This document shows, piece after piece, positions 27,614 to 36,173 of a stretch of DNA of 39,931 nucleotides (the first letter of the stretch is position 1; each line of letters opens with the position of its first letter). Location of the stretch: the NCBI GenBank assembly GCA_027485145.1, contig JAIXRO010000178.1:1-39931 (forward strand), given 5' to 3'. The position numbers were made by a program, and so were the translations under genes. The stretch comes from Hyphomonadaceae bacterium (GTDB lineage Bacteria; Pseudomonadota; Alphaproteobacteria; Caulobacterales; Hyphomonadaceae). Below the pieces are notes generated by a model that was not told where the DNA came from, did no database searches, and saw only the letters and a list, made by a program, of their open reading frames with translations.

Positions 27614-30055
27614 ATGAACGCAGAACAAGTGCCCATCATCATGGCTGTCGGCACGGCGATGCTGGCACTCGGCGCGCTGCTCTGGGCATTGCGGGTCTCG
27701 GATGGCGCGCGCGGCGCAGCCAAGAAATACCGCGATCTGGCGGGTGACCGGGAAACCGAGAACGCAGCCTTGAAATCCGTCCTCGGCGCGCATCCGGGCA
27801 TCATCCTTGTCTGGCAGGGCGAAGCGCTGGACGTCGAGGGCGACGAGATCACGCCGCCAGACGTATTTGGTTCCTCGGTAGCGCTCGCCGGTCTGCTGAG
27901 TTTCACGGATGCGGCCATTTCGGACAATCCGACAGTCCGGATCGTTGAGGGCATCGCTGATCTGGAAGCACGCGATTCGGCCGGGCAGGACACCACGCTT
28001 CGCATCCGCCTGCGCGAACTGCGCGAGCAGGGCCATCCCTTTTCGTTGACGATCATCGGCCCGTCGGGCCGCTTCCTCGAAGCCGATGGCCGCACCGCCG
28101 GTGCACGGGTCGTGGTCTGGGTCACGGATTCCACCATCAAGGGGCTGGAAGAAAGCTCCGCCCGCGGAAAGTTCGAAGAGGCGCGGCAGGTGATTGCCCG
28201 CGACCCGACAGCCTTCCTCGACATGCTGCGCAAGGCGCCGTTCCCGGCCTGGCGCGTGTCCGGCATGGGCCGCCTGCAATGGGCGAACCCGGCCTATCTT
28301 GCCGCGGTTGATGTCTCCAACCTTGAACGCCTGCTCGAAGAGCAGACGATGCTGGACCAGGCGGTGGCGGAACAGGCACGCAAGACGATCTCTGACGGCC
28401 AGGAGCATGACGAGACGCGTCATATCGTGGTCAAGGGTGATCGCCGTTCGATGCGTGTGCTGACATTCCCGCTTTCGGGCGGCGCCGGCGCGATGGCCTT
28501 TGATGTGACGATGCAGGAAATCGCCCGCGAAGAACTGAACCGCCACGTGCGCGCCCATGATGAAACGCTGAACCACGTTGCCGACGCCGTCGCGATCTTC
28601 AGCGCCGAACGCAAGCTGACCTTCTACAACAAGGCCTTCCGCGACATGTGGGACCTTGAAGAAGTGTTCCTGCTCGACCGGCCAACGCACGGCCAGCTGC
28701 TGGACCGCCTGCGCGAGCGCCGCAAGCTGCCGGGACGTCCCAACTATGCCGAATGGCGCGCCGAGGAGATTTCCTATTATCTCGACCTCGACGGCGTGAT
28801 GGAAGACAAGTGGTCTTTGCCGGATGGCCGCACGCTGTCGGTCACCCGCCAGCGTCATCCGATGGGCGGCCTTCTGCTTCTGTTCAAGGACATCACCGAC
28901 CAGCTGGATCTGCAGACGCGCTTCAATGCGCTGATCAAGACCCAGCGATCGACGCTCGACAACCTGCACGAAGCGGTGGCCGTGTTCAGCAGCGATGGCC
29001 GCCTGAAACTCCACAACCGCGCCTTCGAACGCGCCTGGGATCTGCAGAGCGAACTTCTGAAAGATACGCCGGACTATGACGACGTGATCAAGGCGTGCGT
29101 TCCGCTGTTCCATGACGCCGATATCTGGGACGCCATCAAGGTCCACATCACCGATCCGTCCGCAGCGGCCCGTCAGCCGACCACGGGCGAAATGCGCCGT
29201 TCGGACGGCTCACTGCTGACCTACATTACCAATCCGCTCCCGGACGGAAATACGCTGATCGCCTTTGCGGACGTCACCGCGACGCGGCGCGTCGAATCGG
29301 CCCTGCGCGACCGCGCCGAGGCGTTTGAAGCTGCCGACCGCCTGAAGACCGAATTCGTGCGCAATGTCAGCTATCAGTTGCGCTCGCCGCTGACGACGAT
29401 ATTCGGCTATGCCGAACTGCTCGAGACCCAGCGCAACGGCGCCCTGACGGAACGCCAGACAGATCATGTCAGAGCAATCCTCTCAGCCTCGGATCACCTG
29501 AACAAGCTGATCGAGAACATCCTTGATCTCGCCTTGATCGAAGCTGGCCGCATGGATCTGGATCTCGAGACGGTCAATCTCGAAGACCTGATCACCGAAG
29601 GTATCGAGATGGTCGTCTCGAAAGCGGAAGATACCGAAGTGACGGTCCGCGCCGACGTGATCGGCAAACTGGGGACGATCCGCGGCGACGCCCGCCGGAT
29701 CAAGCAGGTCTTGTTCAATCTGGTCTCGAACTCGCTGCGTTTCACCGAATCCGGCGGCGAAGTCGTCGTGTCGGCGCAGCGTGTCGGCGACATGATCACC
29801 CTCAGTGTGCGCGACAATGGCATAGGCCTTGAGGCCGACAAGCGCGCCACCAGTTTCGACAGCTTCGTTTCCGGCGATCAGCGCGGCGCCGGCCTCGGTC
29901 TCGCCCTCGTCAAGCATTTCATTCACCTGCATGGCGGAACGGTCGGCATGAAGTCCGTCGATGGCGGCGGCCTGGAAGTCACCTGCTGGCTGCCGGCGCA
30001 GGCAGCACTGGCGCCTTCGGTCAACGCGCATCAACCGGAAGGGGCGGCAGCCTAG
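27614..30055 (+). CDS. divL: DivL-like tyrosine-bearing sensor kinase homologue
   Basis: The 813-residue product has an N-terminal membrane helix (about residues 6-28), several PAS-type domains (for example VADAVAIFSAERKLTFYNKAF and AVAVFSSDGRLKLHNRAFERAW), a dimerisation domain and a HATPase domain with NLVSNSLRFT, DNGIGL and GAGLGLALV. In the H-box the usual His is Tyr587 (NVSYQLRSPLTTIFGYAE). A Tyr at this site is the hallmark of DivL, which in Caulobacter works with CckA and DivK to set CtrA activity. The Caulobacter protein has 769 residues and the Tyr at 550, close to this layout. ATG 27614 was chosen; an upstream frame to 27557 is possible. Confidence 0.85.
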   Translation: MNAEQVPIIMAVGTAMLALGALLWALRVSDGARGAAKKYRDLAGDRETENAALKSVLGAHPGIILVWQGEALDVEGDEITPPDVFGSSVALAGLLSFTDAAISDNPTVRIVEGIADLEARDSAGQDTTLRIRLRELREQGHPFSLTIIGPSGRFLEADGRTAGARVVVWVTDSTIKGLEESSARGKFEEARQVIARDPTAFLDMLRKAPFPAWRVSGMGRLQWANPAYLAAVDVSNLERLLEEQTMLDQAVAEQARKTISDGQEHDETRHIVVKGDRRSMRVLTFPLSGGAGAMAFDVTMQEIAREELNRHVRAHDETLNHVADAVAIFSAERKLTFYNKAFRDMWDLEEVFLLDRPTHGQLLDRLRERRKLPGRPNYAEWRAEEISYYLDLDGVMEDKWSLPDGRTLSVTRQRHPMGGLLLLFKDITDQLDLQTRFNALIKTQRSTLDNLHEAVAVFSSDGRLKLHNRAFERAWDLQSELLKDTPDYDDVIKACVPLFHDADIWDAIKVHITDPSAAARQPTTGEMRRSDGSLLTYITNPLPDGNTLIAFADVTATRRVESALRDRAEAFEAADRLKTEFVRNVSYQLRSPLTTIFGYAELLETQRNGALTERQTDHVRAILSASDHLNKLIENILDLALIEAGRMDLDLETVNLEDLITEGIEMVVSKAEDTEVTVRADVIGKLGTIRGDARRIKQVLFNLVSNSLRFTESGGEVVVSAQRVGDMITLSVRDNGIGLEADKRATSFDSFVSGDQRGAGLGLALVKHFIHLHGGTVGMKSVDGGGLEVTCWLPAQAALAPSVNAHQPEGAAA

Positions 30056-30099
30056 TCCCGGCTTGCCTTGGCCGCGTGTGCGGGCCTATCTGACCCGCG

Positions 30100-32544
30100 A
30101 TGCCGAACACACAAGATCCTCTGCCCATTGATGAGGTATTGCCCTCAATCTTGCGTGTGCTGAGCGGCGGCAACCGGCTGGTGCTTGCCGCACCGCCGGG
30201 GGCAGGCAAAACCACGCGGGTGCCCCTTTCGCTGGCTGGACTGCTCGGCGGCGCGCCTGTCATTTCGGGCCGTATCCTGATGCTAGAGCCGCGCCGCATC
30301 GCGGCACGCATGGCCGCTGAGCGCATGGCAGCGAGCCTTGGCGAGCGGCTCGGTCAGACCGTGGGTCTCACCACACGCGTGGATCGCAAGGTTTCAGCCG
30401 CCACCCGTATCGAAGTGATCACCGATGGCCTGTTTACGCGGCGCATGCTCAATGATCCGGAACTGACCGGCGTCGGCGCTGTGATTTTCGATGAGTTTCA
30501 CGAGCGCCGGCTGAACTCCGATCTTGGTCTCGCCCTCGCGCTTGAAGCCCAATCGGCGCTGCGGGAAGACCTCCGCCTGCTGATCATGTCGGCGACCCTC
30601 GATACTGGCGCCGTTTCAAACGCGGTCGCTGCACCTGTGATCGAAAGCGAGGGCAGGCAGTATCCCGTCGAGACGCGCTACCTCGGGCGTTCGGAGGCGC
30701 GGATCGAAGACCGGATGCCCAAGGCGATCCTTCAGGCGCTGCGGGAGGCGGAGGGATCGATCCTCGCCTTCCTGCCTGGTGCTCGTGAAATCCATCGCAC
30801 GGCCGAGGCGCTGACGGGGCTCGGGCCGGAAGTACTCATTGCGCCGCTGTTTGGCGCCTTGTCCCCCTCTGAACAGGACGCAGCGGTCTCGCCTGCGCCA
30901 GCGGGCAAACGCAAGATTGTGCTCGCGACTGATCTTGCCGAGAGCGCGCTGACCATCGAAGGCGTCCGCATCGTGATCGATTCCGGTCTGGCGCGGGTCG
31001 CCGAGGATGAGGCGGGCGGATTGGGGACGCGGCTGACCACGGTGCGTGCCTCGCGCGCGTCCGTGGACCAGCGCCGCGGGAGGGCTGGCCGCATGGCGCC
31101 GGGTATCTGCTACCGGCTTTGGGACGAGGCGGCGACGCGCGGCCTGACCGCCGCGCCGGTGCCCGAAATGCTGTCGAGCGACCTGTCAGGCCTCGTCCTT
31201 GCGCTGGCCGAATGGGGGGAGCGTGATCCCGCGAAACTGACCTGGCTCGATCCGCCGCCGTCGGGCAAGTACCGCGCAGCCGAGGCCCAGTTGCTCGCGC
31301 TCGGCGCGCTGGATGCCTCGGGCGGGTTGACGGAGAAGGGCCGGGAGATGGCGCGTCTGCCGATGGCGCCGCGCCTCGCCGCCCTGATCGCCGCTGCGCC
31401 CGGGCCCGCTGAAAAGGCCCTCGCCGCAGAGATTGCGGCGCTCGCCGGTGAGCGCGGCATGGGCGGCGACTCCAGCGACCTGCGCGACCGGCTTCAGCGC
31501 TTCCGCGCCGATGGCAGCCCACGCGCGAGAAGTCTCAAGGCGCAAGCCGCCGGCTGGGGCGGGGGGGCTGCGCCGGGTGGAAGCCTTGCGCGCTTGCTCG
31601 CCTCGGCCTGGCCGGGGGAGGTGGCGCGCAGACGGCCGGGAACCGACGGTTCCTACCTGCTCGCGTCCGGCCGGGCGGCGAATCTTCCGTCGACGGACAA
31701 TTTGGCAAAATCAGATTGGCTTGTGGTGGCAGACCTCGGCGGCGCGGCGCGCGAGCCGCGGATCACCCTGGCACTGCCTTTGACCGAGGCGGAGGCTCTG
31801 GCGAGCGGGCCGGTCGTCAGTGAAGACCGCGCGGCGTTCGATCCCAAGACCGGCCGGTTTACCGCGCGGCGTGTGAAAGCGCTGGGCGCCATCGTCCTGT
31901 CCGAAGCGCCGCTGCCAAAACCCACGGCCGATACCGCTGCGGATGCGATGCTGGAGGCGATCCGAACCGGCGGTTTTTCGGCCATCGGCGCGGACGATGC
32001 CGTTGAAGAGGTTCTCAGCCGTCTGCGCATTCTGCATACAGCGGGACTGATCGAGTTGCCGGCGCCTTCAAGGCCCACCTTGATCGAAACCGCGCCCGAC
32101 TGGCTGCGGCCGATGCTCCGGCGCCGGGGCGCATCGGTTCCGCCGCCCACTGAGGTGCGCGACGCGCTCGTGCAGTCATTCGACTGGCCGGTTCAGGAAG
32201 CGCTGCGCCAACAGGCGCCGCTCACGCTTGATCTGCCCTCCGGCCAGACCGCGCGGGTCGATTGGCTCGATCCTCGCGCCCCTCTCGTCTCGGCCCGGGC
32301 GCAGGCTTTCTACGGCCTGACAGACCATCCGAAACTTGCTGCAGGCCGCGTGCCGGTCACCGTCGAAATGCTGTCGCCCGGCCAGAAGCCGGTGGCCACC
32401 ACGCAGGACATCGGGCGGTTCTGGGGCGGCGGCTACAAGGACATGGCCAAGGACATGCGCGGACGCTATCCCAAGCACGACTGGCCGGATGATCCTGCTA
32501 CGGCGCGCCCGCACGAGGGGCGCACGCGGAAGCGATTGTCATGA
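30100..32544 (+). CDS. hrpB: ATP-dependent helicase HrpB
   Basis: The 814-residue product is a DEAH-type helicase: Walker A APPGAGKTTRVPLSL, motif Ia MLEPRRIAARMAAERMA, motif II as DEFHERR, motif III SATLD, motif V ATDLAESALTIEGVRIVIDSGL, and motif VI QRRGRAGRMAPGICYRLW. A C-terminal HrpB-type domain follows (VPVTVEMLSPGQKPVATTQDI, then WGGGYKDMAKDMRGRYPKHDWP). Its cellular substrate is unclear; the family may act on RNA. Its stop overlaps the dacB start (ATGA at 32541). Confidence 0.95.
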   Translation: MPNTQDPLPIDEVLPSILRVLSGGNRLVLAAPPGAGKTTRVPLSLAGLLGGAPVISGRILMLEPRRIAARMAAERMAASLGERLGQTVGLTTRVDRKVSAATRIEVITDGLFTRRMLNDPELTGVGAVIFDEFHERRLNSDLGLALALEAQSALREDLRLLIMSATLDTGAVSNAVAAPVIESEGRQYPVETRYLGRSEARIEDRMPKAILQALREAEGSILAFLPGAREIHRTAEALTGLGPEVLIAPLFGALSPSEQDAAVSPAPAGKRKIVLATDLAESALTIEGVRIVIDSGLARVAEDEAGGLGTRLTTVRASRASVDQRRGRAGRMAPGICYRLWDEAATRGLTAAPVPEMLSSDLSGLVLALAEWGERDPAKLTWLDPPPSGKYRAAEAQLLALGALDASGGLTEKGREMARLPMAPRLAALIAAAPGPAEKALAAEIAALAGERGMGGDSSDLRDRLQRFRADGSPRARSLKAQAAGWGGGAAPGGSLARLLASAWPGEVARRRPGTDGSYLLASGRAANLPSTDNLAKSDWLVVADLGGAAREPRITLALPLTEAEALASGPVVSEDRAAFDPKTGRFTARRVKALGAIVLSEAPLPKPTADTAADAMLEAIRTGGFSAIGADDAVEEVLSRLRILHTAGLIELPAPSRPTLIETAPDWLRPMLRRRGASVPPPTEVRDALVQSFDWPVQEALRQQAPLTLDLPSGQTARVDWLDPRAPLVSARAQAFYGLTDHPKLAAGRVPVTVEMLSPGQKPVATTQDIGRFWGGGYKDMAKDMRGRYPKHDWPDDPATARPHEGRTRKRLS

Positions 32545-34025
32545 CAAGGACGGAATTGACCATGAAGGCTTCGCGCATGTGGAAGGACGGGCTACGCCTC
32601 AGCGCAGTTTTGGGTCTTGGAGTCATCCTGGCCGCGTGTGCCACCGCGCCGGCGCCCCCCGCGCAGACGCCGGCGGAAACTCCGCAGGCTCTGGAAGCTT
32701 CCGGCGAGGGCTCCCGCCTCGGCTTGATGGTGGCGACGCTCAACGGCAAAGTCGTCCGGGCAAGCCGGGCGAACGAGCGCTTCATACCGGCCTCGAATGC
32801 GAAGCTGTTTACAGCCGCTGCCGCGTTCCGTCTCTTGCCCGATCTCGATGAATCCCGGCCTGAGCTCGGAACATCGCTGCACCTTGTTCCGGAACCGGAC
32901 GGCAAACCGCCCTCGCTGCGCCTCGCCGGGGTCGGCGATCCAACCCTGCGCGACGGCGCAGACTGCGTGTCGAACTGCCTGCACGAATTGGCTGACGCGG
33001 TCGTTCGGCGCGGCATCCTGCGCGTGACACATGTTTATGGCGACGACACACTGTTTCCGCATGAACCCTTCGGCCTCGGATGGAGCTGGAACAATCTCCC
33101 CTTCTATTTCGGAGCGCCGGTCTCGGCATTGACGGTCAACGGCAATGCGGCCGGGCTGCGGGTCTTGCCCGGCGCTGCCGACGGCGCGCCCGTGTCCGCA
33201 GTCTGGGCCCCGGGCGACGACGTGTTGCGGCTTCGTATCGACGCCGTCACCAGTCCGCCGGGAAGCGAGAATCTTCTCAGCGTGCTTCGTTGGCCGGGGT
33301 CTGACGAGGTACAGATATCGGGTAGCCTTCCGGCGGGAACGCCCGCACGAACCTATTTCCTGAGCGTGCCTGATCCTGCACGAACCGCCGCAGAACGTCT
33401 CGTGCGATTGCTAAGGGCAAGGGGTGTCACGGTCGAGGGCAGTGCAAAAGTCCGTGCACGGAGCGACGTTTTTGCCGATACCGAGATGGCCCGGCTGACG
33501 GCCCCGCCCTTGCTTGAAACCGTGATCAACACTGCGAAGGATAGTGACAACCTGTCGGCTGAAGTGCTTTTGCGCCACGTTGCGCGCGCCACGGGGGGCG
33601 CGTCTGCAGCGGACGGCCTCGACGCGGTCCATGCCCTGCTCGACGAGGCTGGCATTGACCGGAACGGGGTCGAACTGTTCGACGGGTCTGGGCTTTCGCC
33701 CTACAATCGCATCACGCCGGAAGCGACCGTACGGTTTCTGACCTGGACAACGACGCAGAGCTGGGGCGAGGCGTTCCGCGCGACGTTGCCCGTCGGTGGC
33801 CGGGCGGGATCGCTCGCGCGCCGCTTCAAGGGCACACCGCTCGAAGGACGCATCTTTGCGAAGACGGGCACGGTGCAGGGCGTCAATGCGCTGTCCGGAT
33901 TTCTGATCGCGGCCAGCGGGCAGACGCTGGTGTTTTCCGTCATTTCCAACGACCGCGCCGTAGAGGCCGCGCCGGTCACGCCGGGAATGGACGCGCTGCT
34001 TCTTGAACTTGCGGCAGAGCACTGA
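32541..34025 (+). CDS. dacB: D-alanyl-D-alanine carboxypeptidase/endopeptidase (PBP4, S13)
   Basis: The 494-residue product trims or cleaves peptidoglycan peptides in the periplasm. It has a lipoprotein signal with VILAAC and an Ala/Pro linker. The S13 motifs are present: SxxK as PASNAKLFTAAAAF, SxN as DSDNLSAEVLLR, and KTG as AKTGTVQGVNALSG. The lipobox implies membrane anchoring, whereas E. coli DacB is soluble in the periplasm. ATG 32541 overlaps hrpB; ATG 32562 (MKASRM) has AAGGA ahead and is as likely. Confidence 0.93.
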   Translation: MTRTELTMKASRMWKDGLRLSAVLGLGVILAACATAPAPPAQTPAETPQALEASGEGSRLGLMVATLNGKVVRASRANERFIPASNAKLFTAAAAFRLLPDLDESRPELGTSLHLVPEPDGKPPSLRLAGVGDPTLRDGADCVSNCLHELADAVVRRGILRVTHVYGDDTLFPHEPFGLGWSWNNLPFYFGAPVSALTVNGNAAGLRVLPGAADGAPVSAVWAPGDDVLRLRIDAVTSPPGSENLLSVLRWPGSDEVQISGSLPAGTPARTYFLSVPDPARTAAERLVRLLRARGVTVEGSAKVRARSDVFADTEMARLTAPPLLETVINTAKDSDNLSAEVLLRHVARATGGASAADGLDAVHALLDEAGIDRNGVELFDGSGLSPYNRITPEATVRFLTWTTTQSWGEAFRATLPVGGRAGSLARRFKGTPLEGRIFAKTGTVQGVNALSGFLIAASGQTLVFSVISNDRAVEAAPVTPGMDALLLELAAEH

Positions 34026-34033
34026 ACGCCGCC

Positions 34034-34681
34034 CTAGAAGGGGCAGGGTAAGTCCAGCGCCATCGCCTCGCCGGTGCCCGGGTGCATGAAGCGGAGAGCG
34101 GCGGCGTGAAGTGCCAGCCGCGACCGCGCCGCGAGGGCGTCCGGATGTGCATAGAACTCGTCACCCAGAATGGGATGCCCGATCTCCGCCAGGTGCACGC
34201 GCAACTGATGTGACCGTCCTGTCAGCGGTGTCAGCTGCATCCGGCTGGTATTGCCCGATGAGGACAGTGTTTCGTAGCGCGTGACGCTCGGTTTGCCGGT
34301 ATCCCAATCCACTTTCTGAAGCGGGCGGCGCGGCCAGTCGGTGACCAGCGGCAGGTTGATTTCTCCTTCGCCGGGATCGGGCCGGCCCCAAACCTCCGCG
34401 ATATAGCGCTTCGCCATTTCACCGCGCTCGAACAGGCCCGACAACGCGCGTTGCATAACCTTTCCCCGCGCGAACAACAGGAGCCCGCTGGTCGCCATGT
34501 CGAGCCGGTGAACGGTCAACGCGTCAGGAAACTCGGCCTGAACGCGCGTGGCTGCGCAATCGGCCTTGTCTTCACCCCGTCCGGGTACGGATAAAAGGCC
34601 TGCCGGCTTGTCGATTGCGATCAAGGCATCATCAACGTGGACGAAATCGATCGCCGAGCGCGGCGGCGCATAGACGGTCAT
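34034..34681 (-). CDS. rluA: RluA-type pseudouridine synthase
   Basis: The 215-residue product has a catalytic Asp in HRLDMATSGLLLFARG and the PLTGRSHQLRVHLAEIGHPILGDEFY signature of RluA/RluC/RluD family enzymes. It lacks an S4 domain. With its short length (E. coli RluA is about 219 residues) and IDKPAGLLSVPGRG start it resembles RluA itself, which modifies U746 of 23S rRNA and U32 of some tRNAs. Its start overlaps the stop of the sensor kinase gene (ATGA), so it is co-translated with it. The symbol is a family-level assignment. Confidence 0.82.
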   Translation of the reverse strand: MTVYAPPRSAIDFVHVDDALIAIDKPAGLLSVPGRGEDKADCAATRVQAEFPDALTVHRLDMATSGLLLFARGKVMQRALSGLFERGEMAKRYIAEVWGRPDPGEGEINLPLVTDWPRRPLQKVDWDTGKPSVTRYETLSSSGNTSRMQLTPLTGRSHQLRVHLAEIGHPILGDEFYAHPDALAARSRLALHAAALRFMHPGTGEAMALDLPCPF

Positions 34682-36051
34682 GCCGGCAGTCCCGGAAGGG
34701 TGAGCTGGAAGGCTGTTCCCGAATCGCCGGTTTCCAGAAGAGCCAATTCGCCGCCAAGGGCCGCCGCCAGCTCGTGGGCAATGACGAGGCCGAGGCCGGT
34801 TCCAAGTGTGCGGGAGGATCCGGCAAACGGCTTGAACAGATTCGCGCGCGCCTTCTCCGGCAAGCCGGGCCCCGTATCGCGGAAAACCAATGCGCCGGGT
34901 GCCAGGGAAACATCGATCCGGTGTGCCGGACTCTCGGCCTGAGACATGGCCTCGGCCGCATTGCGCATCAGGTTGGAGGCAATCCGGTGCAGGTGGTCAG
35001 GATCACTCTGGAAGGTAAAGTCTGGCGGAACATCGGTTTGCATGAGGGCCGCGCCGCCATTCAGCGCCTCATCGGCCGCTTCCAGCAAAACCATCCGGAG
35101 GCTGACAGATTGCAGTCTCGGCGGCCGCTGCGCCGCCTTGCCATAGTCAAGTGTTGCGGTGGCGAGATCAATTGCCCGTTCCAGGGCCCGCTCAAGCCGC
35201 GGGGCGGCGCGCTTGACGCGGGGGTCTTCCGATTTGGCAAGGACATCCGAAACCAGCTGCGCTGACGCCAGGGAGTTGCGCAGGTCATGGTTGATCTTCG
35301 CAACGGCGCTGCCCAGTTCGGCAAGATGCGCGCGCTGGCGGAAGGCGTCGGCGACGGCTTCCTCCATGCCCGATAGCGCATTCTGTGCACGGCCGATCTC
35401 GTCGCGCCGGGTGGTTGGGGACAGGCGACGTGTCCAACTCCCGGGATCGCGGCTGAACTGTTCAACACTGATCGTGACACGCTTCATCGGCCGCACCACC
35501 AGCGCGTCAAGCACGGCATAGATCAGCGCGGCAGCCACCAGGGCGATGATCAGCGACAACCCTGCAACCCGCCAGGCGAATGCGGCCAGTGTCGCTTTCA
35601 AGGGCGCCTGGGGTACCACGATCTCGATGATCCGGGCTTCGTTCGATCCATCCGCCGAGACGACGAGGATTTCACCTTCGGGCGAGAAGTATTCGAAGAT
35701 CGCGGCCATTGACCGCCCCATCATCGTCGAGCCGCGCAGGTCGATGCTCCGCATCGGGCCTTCGATAGGGCTGGCCGGGGCGAGTAGCTGAAAGCGCATG
35801 TCGTCTTCGATTTCCGCAACTGCAAGCACTTCGGCTTTCATCAGAAGGGATTCCGACAGCTCGTCGGACACTTCCCGCATGGGCGCTGCCTCCAGCGCAA
35901 GCGCGGCGATGCGCGCTGCGGCCACACGCTCTTCAAGCCATTGGGTTCGCAGCCCGCTGACCGACGGAATGAAAATGAGAAACTCGGTCAACAGGATCGC
36001 GCCGAGCGTCAGCGCGAACAGCCGGCCCGATAGGCTGTCTGCAAAACGCAT
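34678..36051 (-). CDS. Orphan sensor histidine kinase
   Basis: From ATG 36051 the product has about 457 residues: a membrane helix (LFALTLGAILLTEFLIFIPS), a periplasmic domain (about residues 30-160, rich in acidic residues), a second helix (VAGLSLIIALVAAALIYAVLDALVV), a HAMP region, an H-box KINHDLRNSLASAQLVSD, and a HATPase with NLMRNAAEAM, DTGPGLP and GLGLVIAHELAAAL. TTG 36120 and GTG 36096 in the same frame are alternative starts. It senses an unknown signal and phosphorylates an unknown regulator, as no response regulator gene is nearby. It is coupled to rluA downstream and follows the FAD oxidoreductase gene by under 130 bases. Confidence 0.88.
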   Translation of the reverse strand: MRFADSLSGRLFALTLGAILLTEFLIFIPSVSGLRTQWLEERVAAARIAALALEAAPMREVSDELSESLLMKAEVLAVAEIEDDMRFQLLAPASPIEGPMRSIDLRGSTMMGRSMAAIFEYFSPEGEILVVSADGSNEARIIEIVVPQAPLKATLAAFAWRVAGLSLIIALVAAALIYAVLDALVVRPMKRVTISVEQFSRDPGSWTRRLSPTTRRDEIGRAQNALSGMEEAVADAFRQRAHLAELGSAVAKINHDLRNSLASAQLVSDVLAKSEDPRVKRAAPRLERALERAIDLATATLDYGKAAQRPPRLQSVSLRMVLLEAADEALNGGAALMQTDVPPDFTFQSDPDHLHRIASNLMRNAAEAMSQAESPAHRIDVSLAPGALVFRDTGPGLPEKARANLFKPFAGSSRTLGTGLGLVIAHELAAALGGELALLETGDSGTAFQLTLPGLPA

Positions 36052-36173
36052 CAGTCCGGGCGGCTTTTGATCAAGGGCTGGCGGGTCGGCGCTCACCGGC
36101 GAAGACTTAAGCGAATTCAAGCCGAAGGGAAACGGGGCCGCATCGCTTTATGCCGTCACCGTTCGGGCCGGAA

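Noticed and set aside
27542..29146. 534-codon open frame antisense to divL
   Set aside because: No domain is recognisable, and the sense frame has kinase motifs across the whole stretch.
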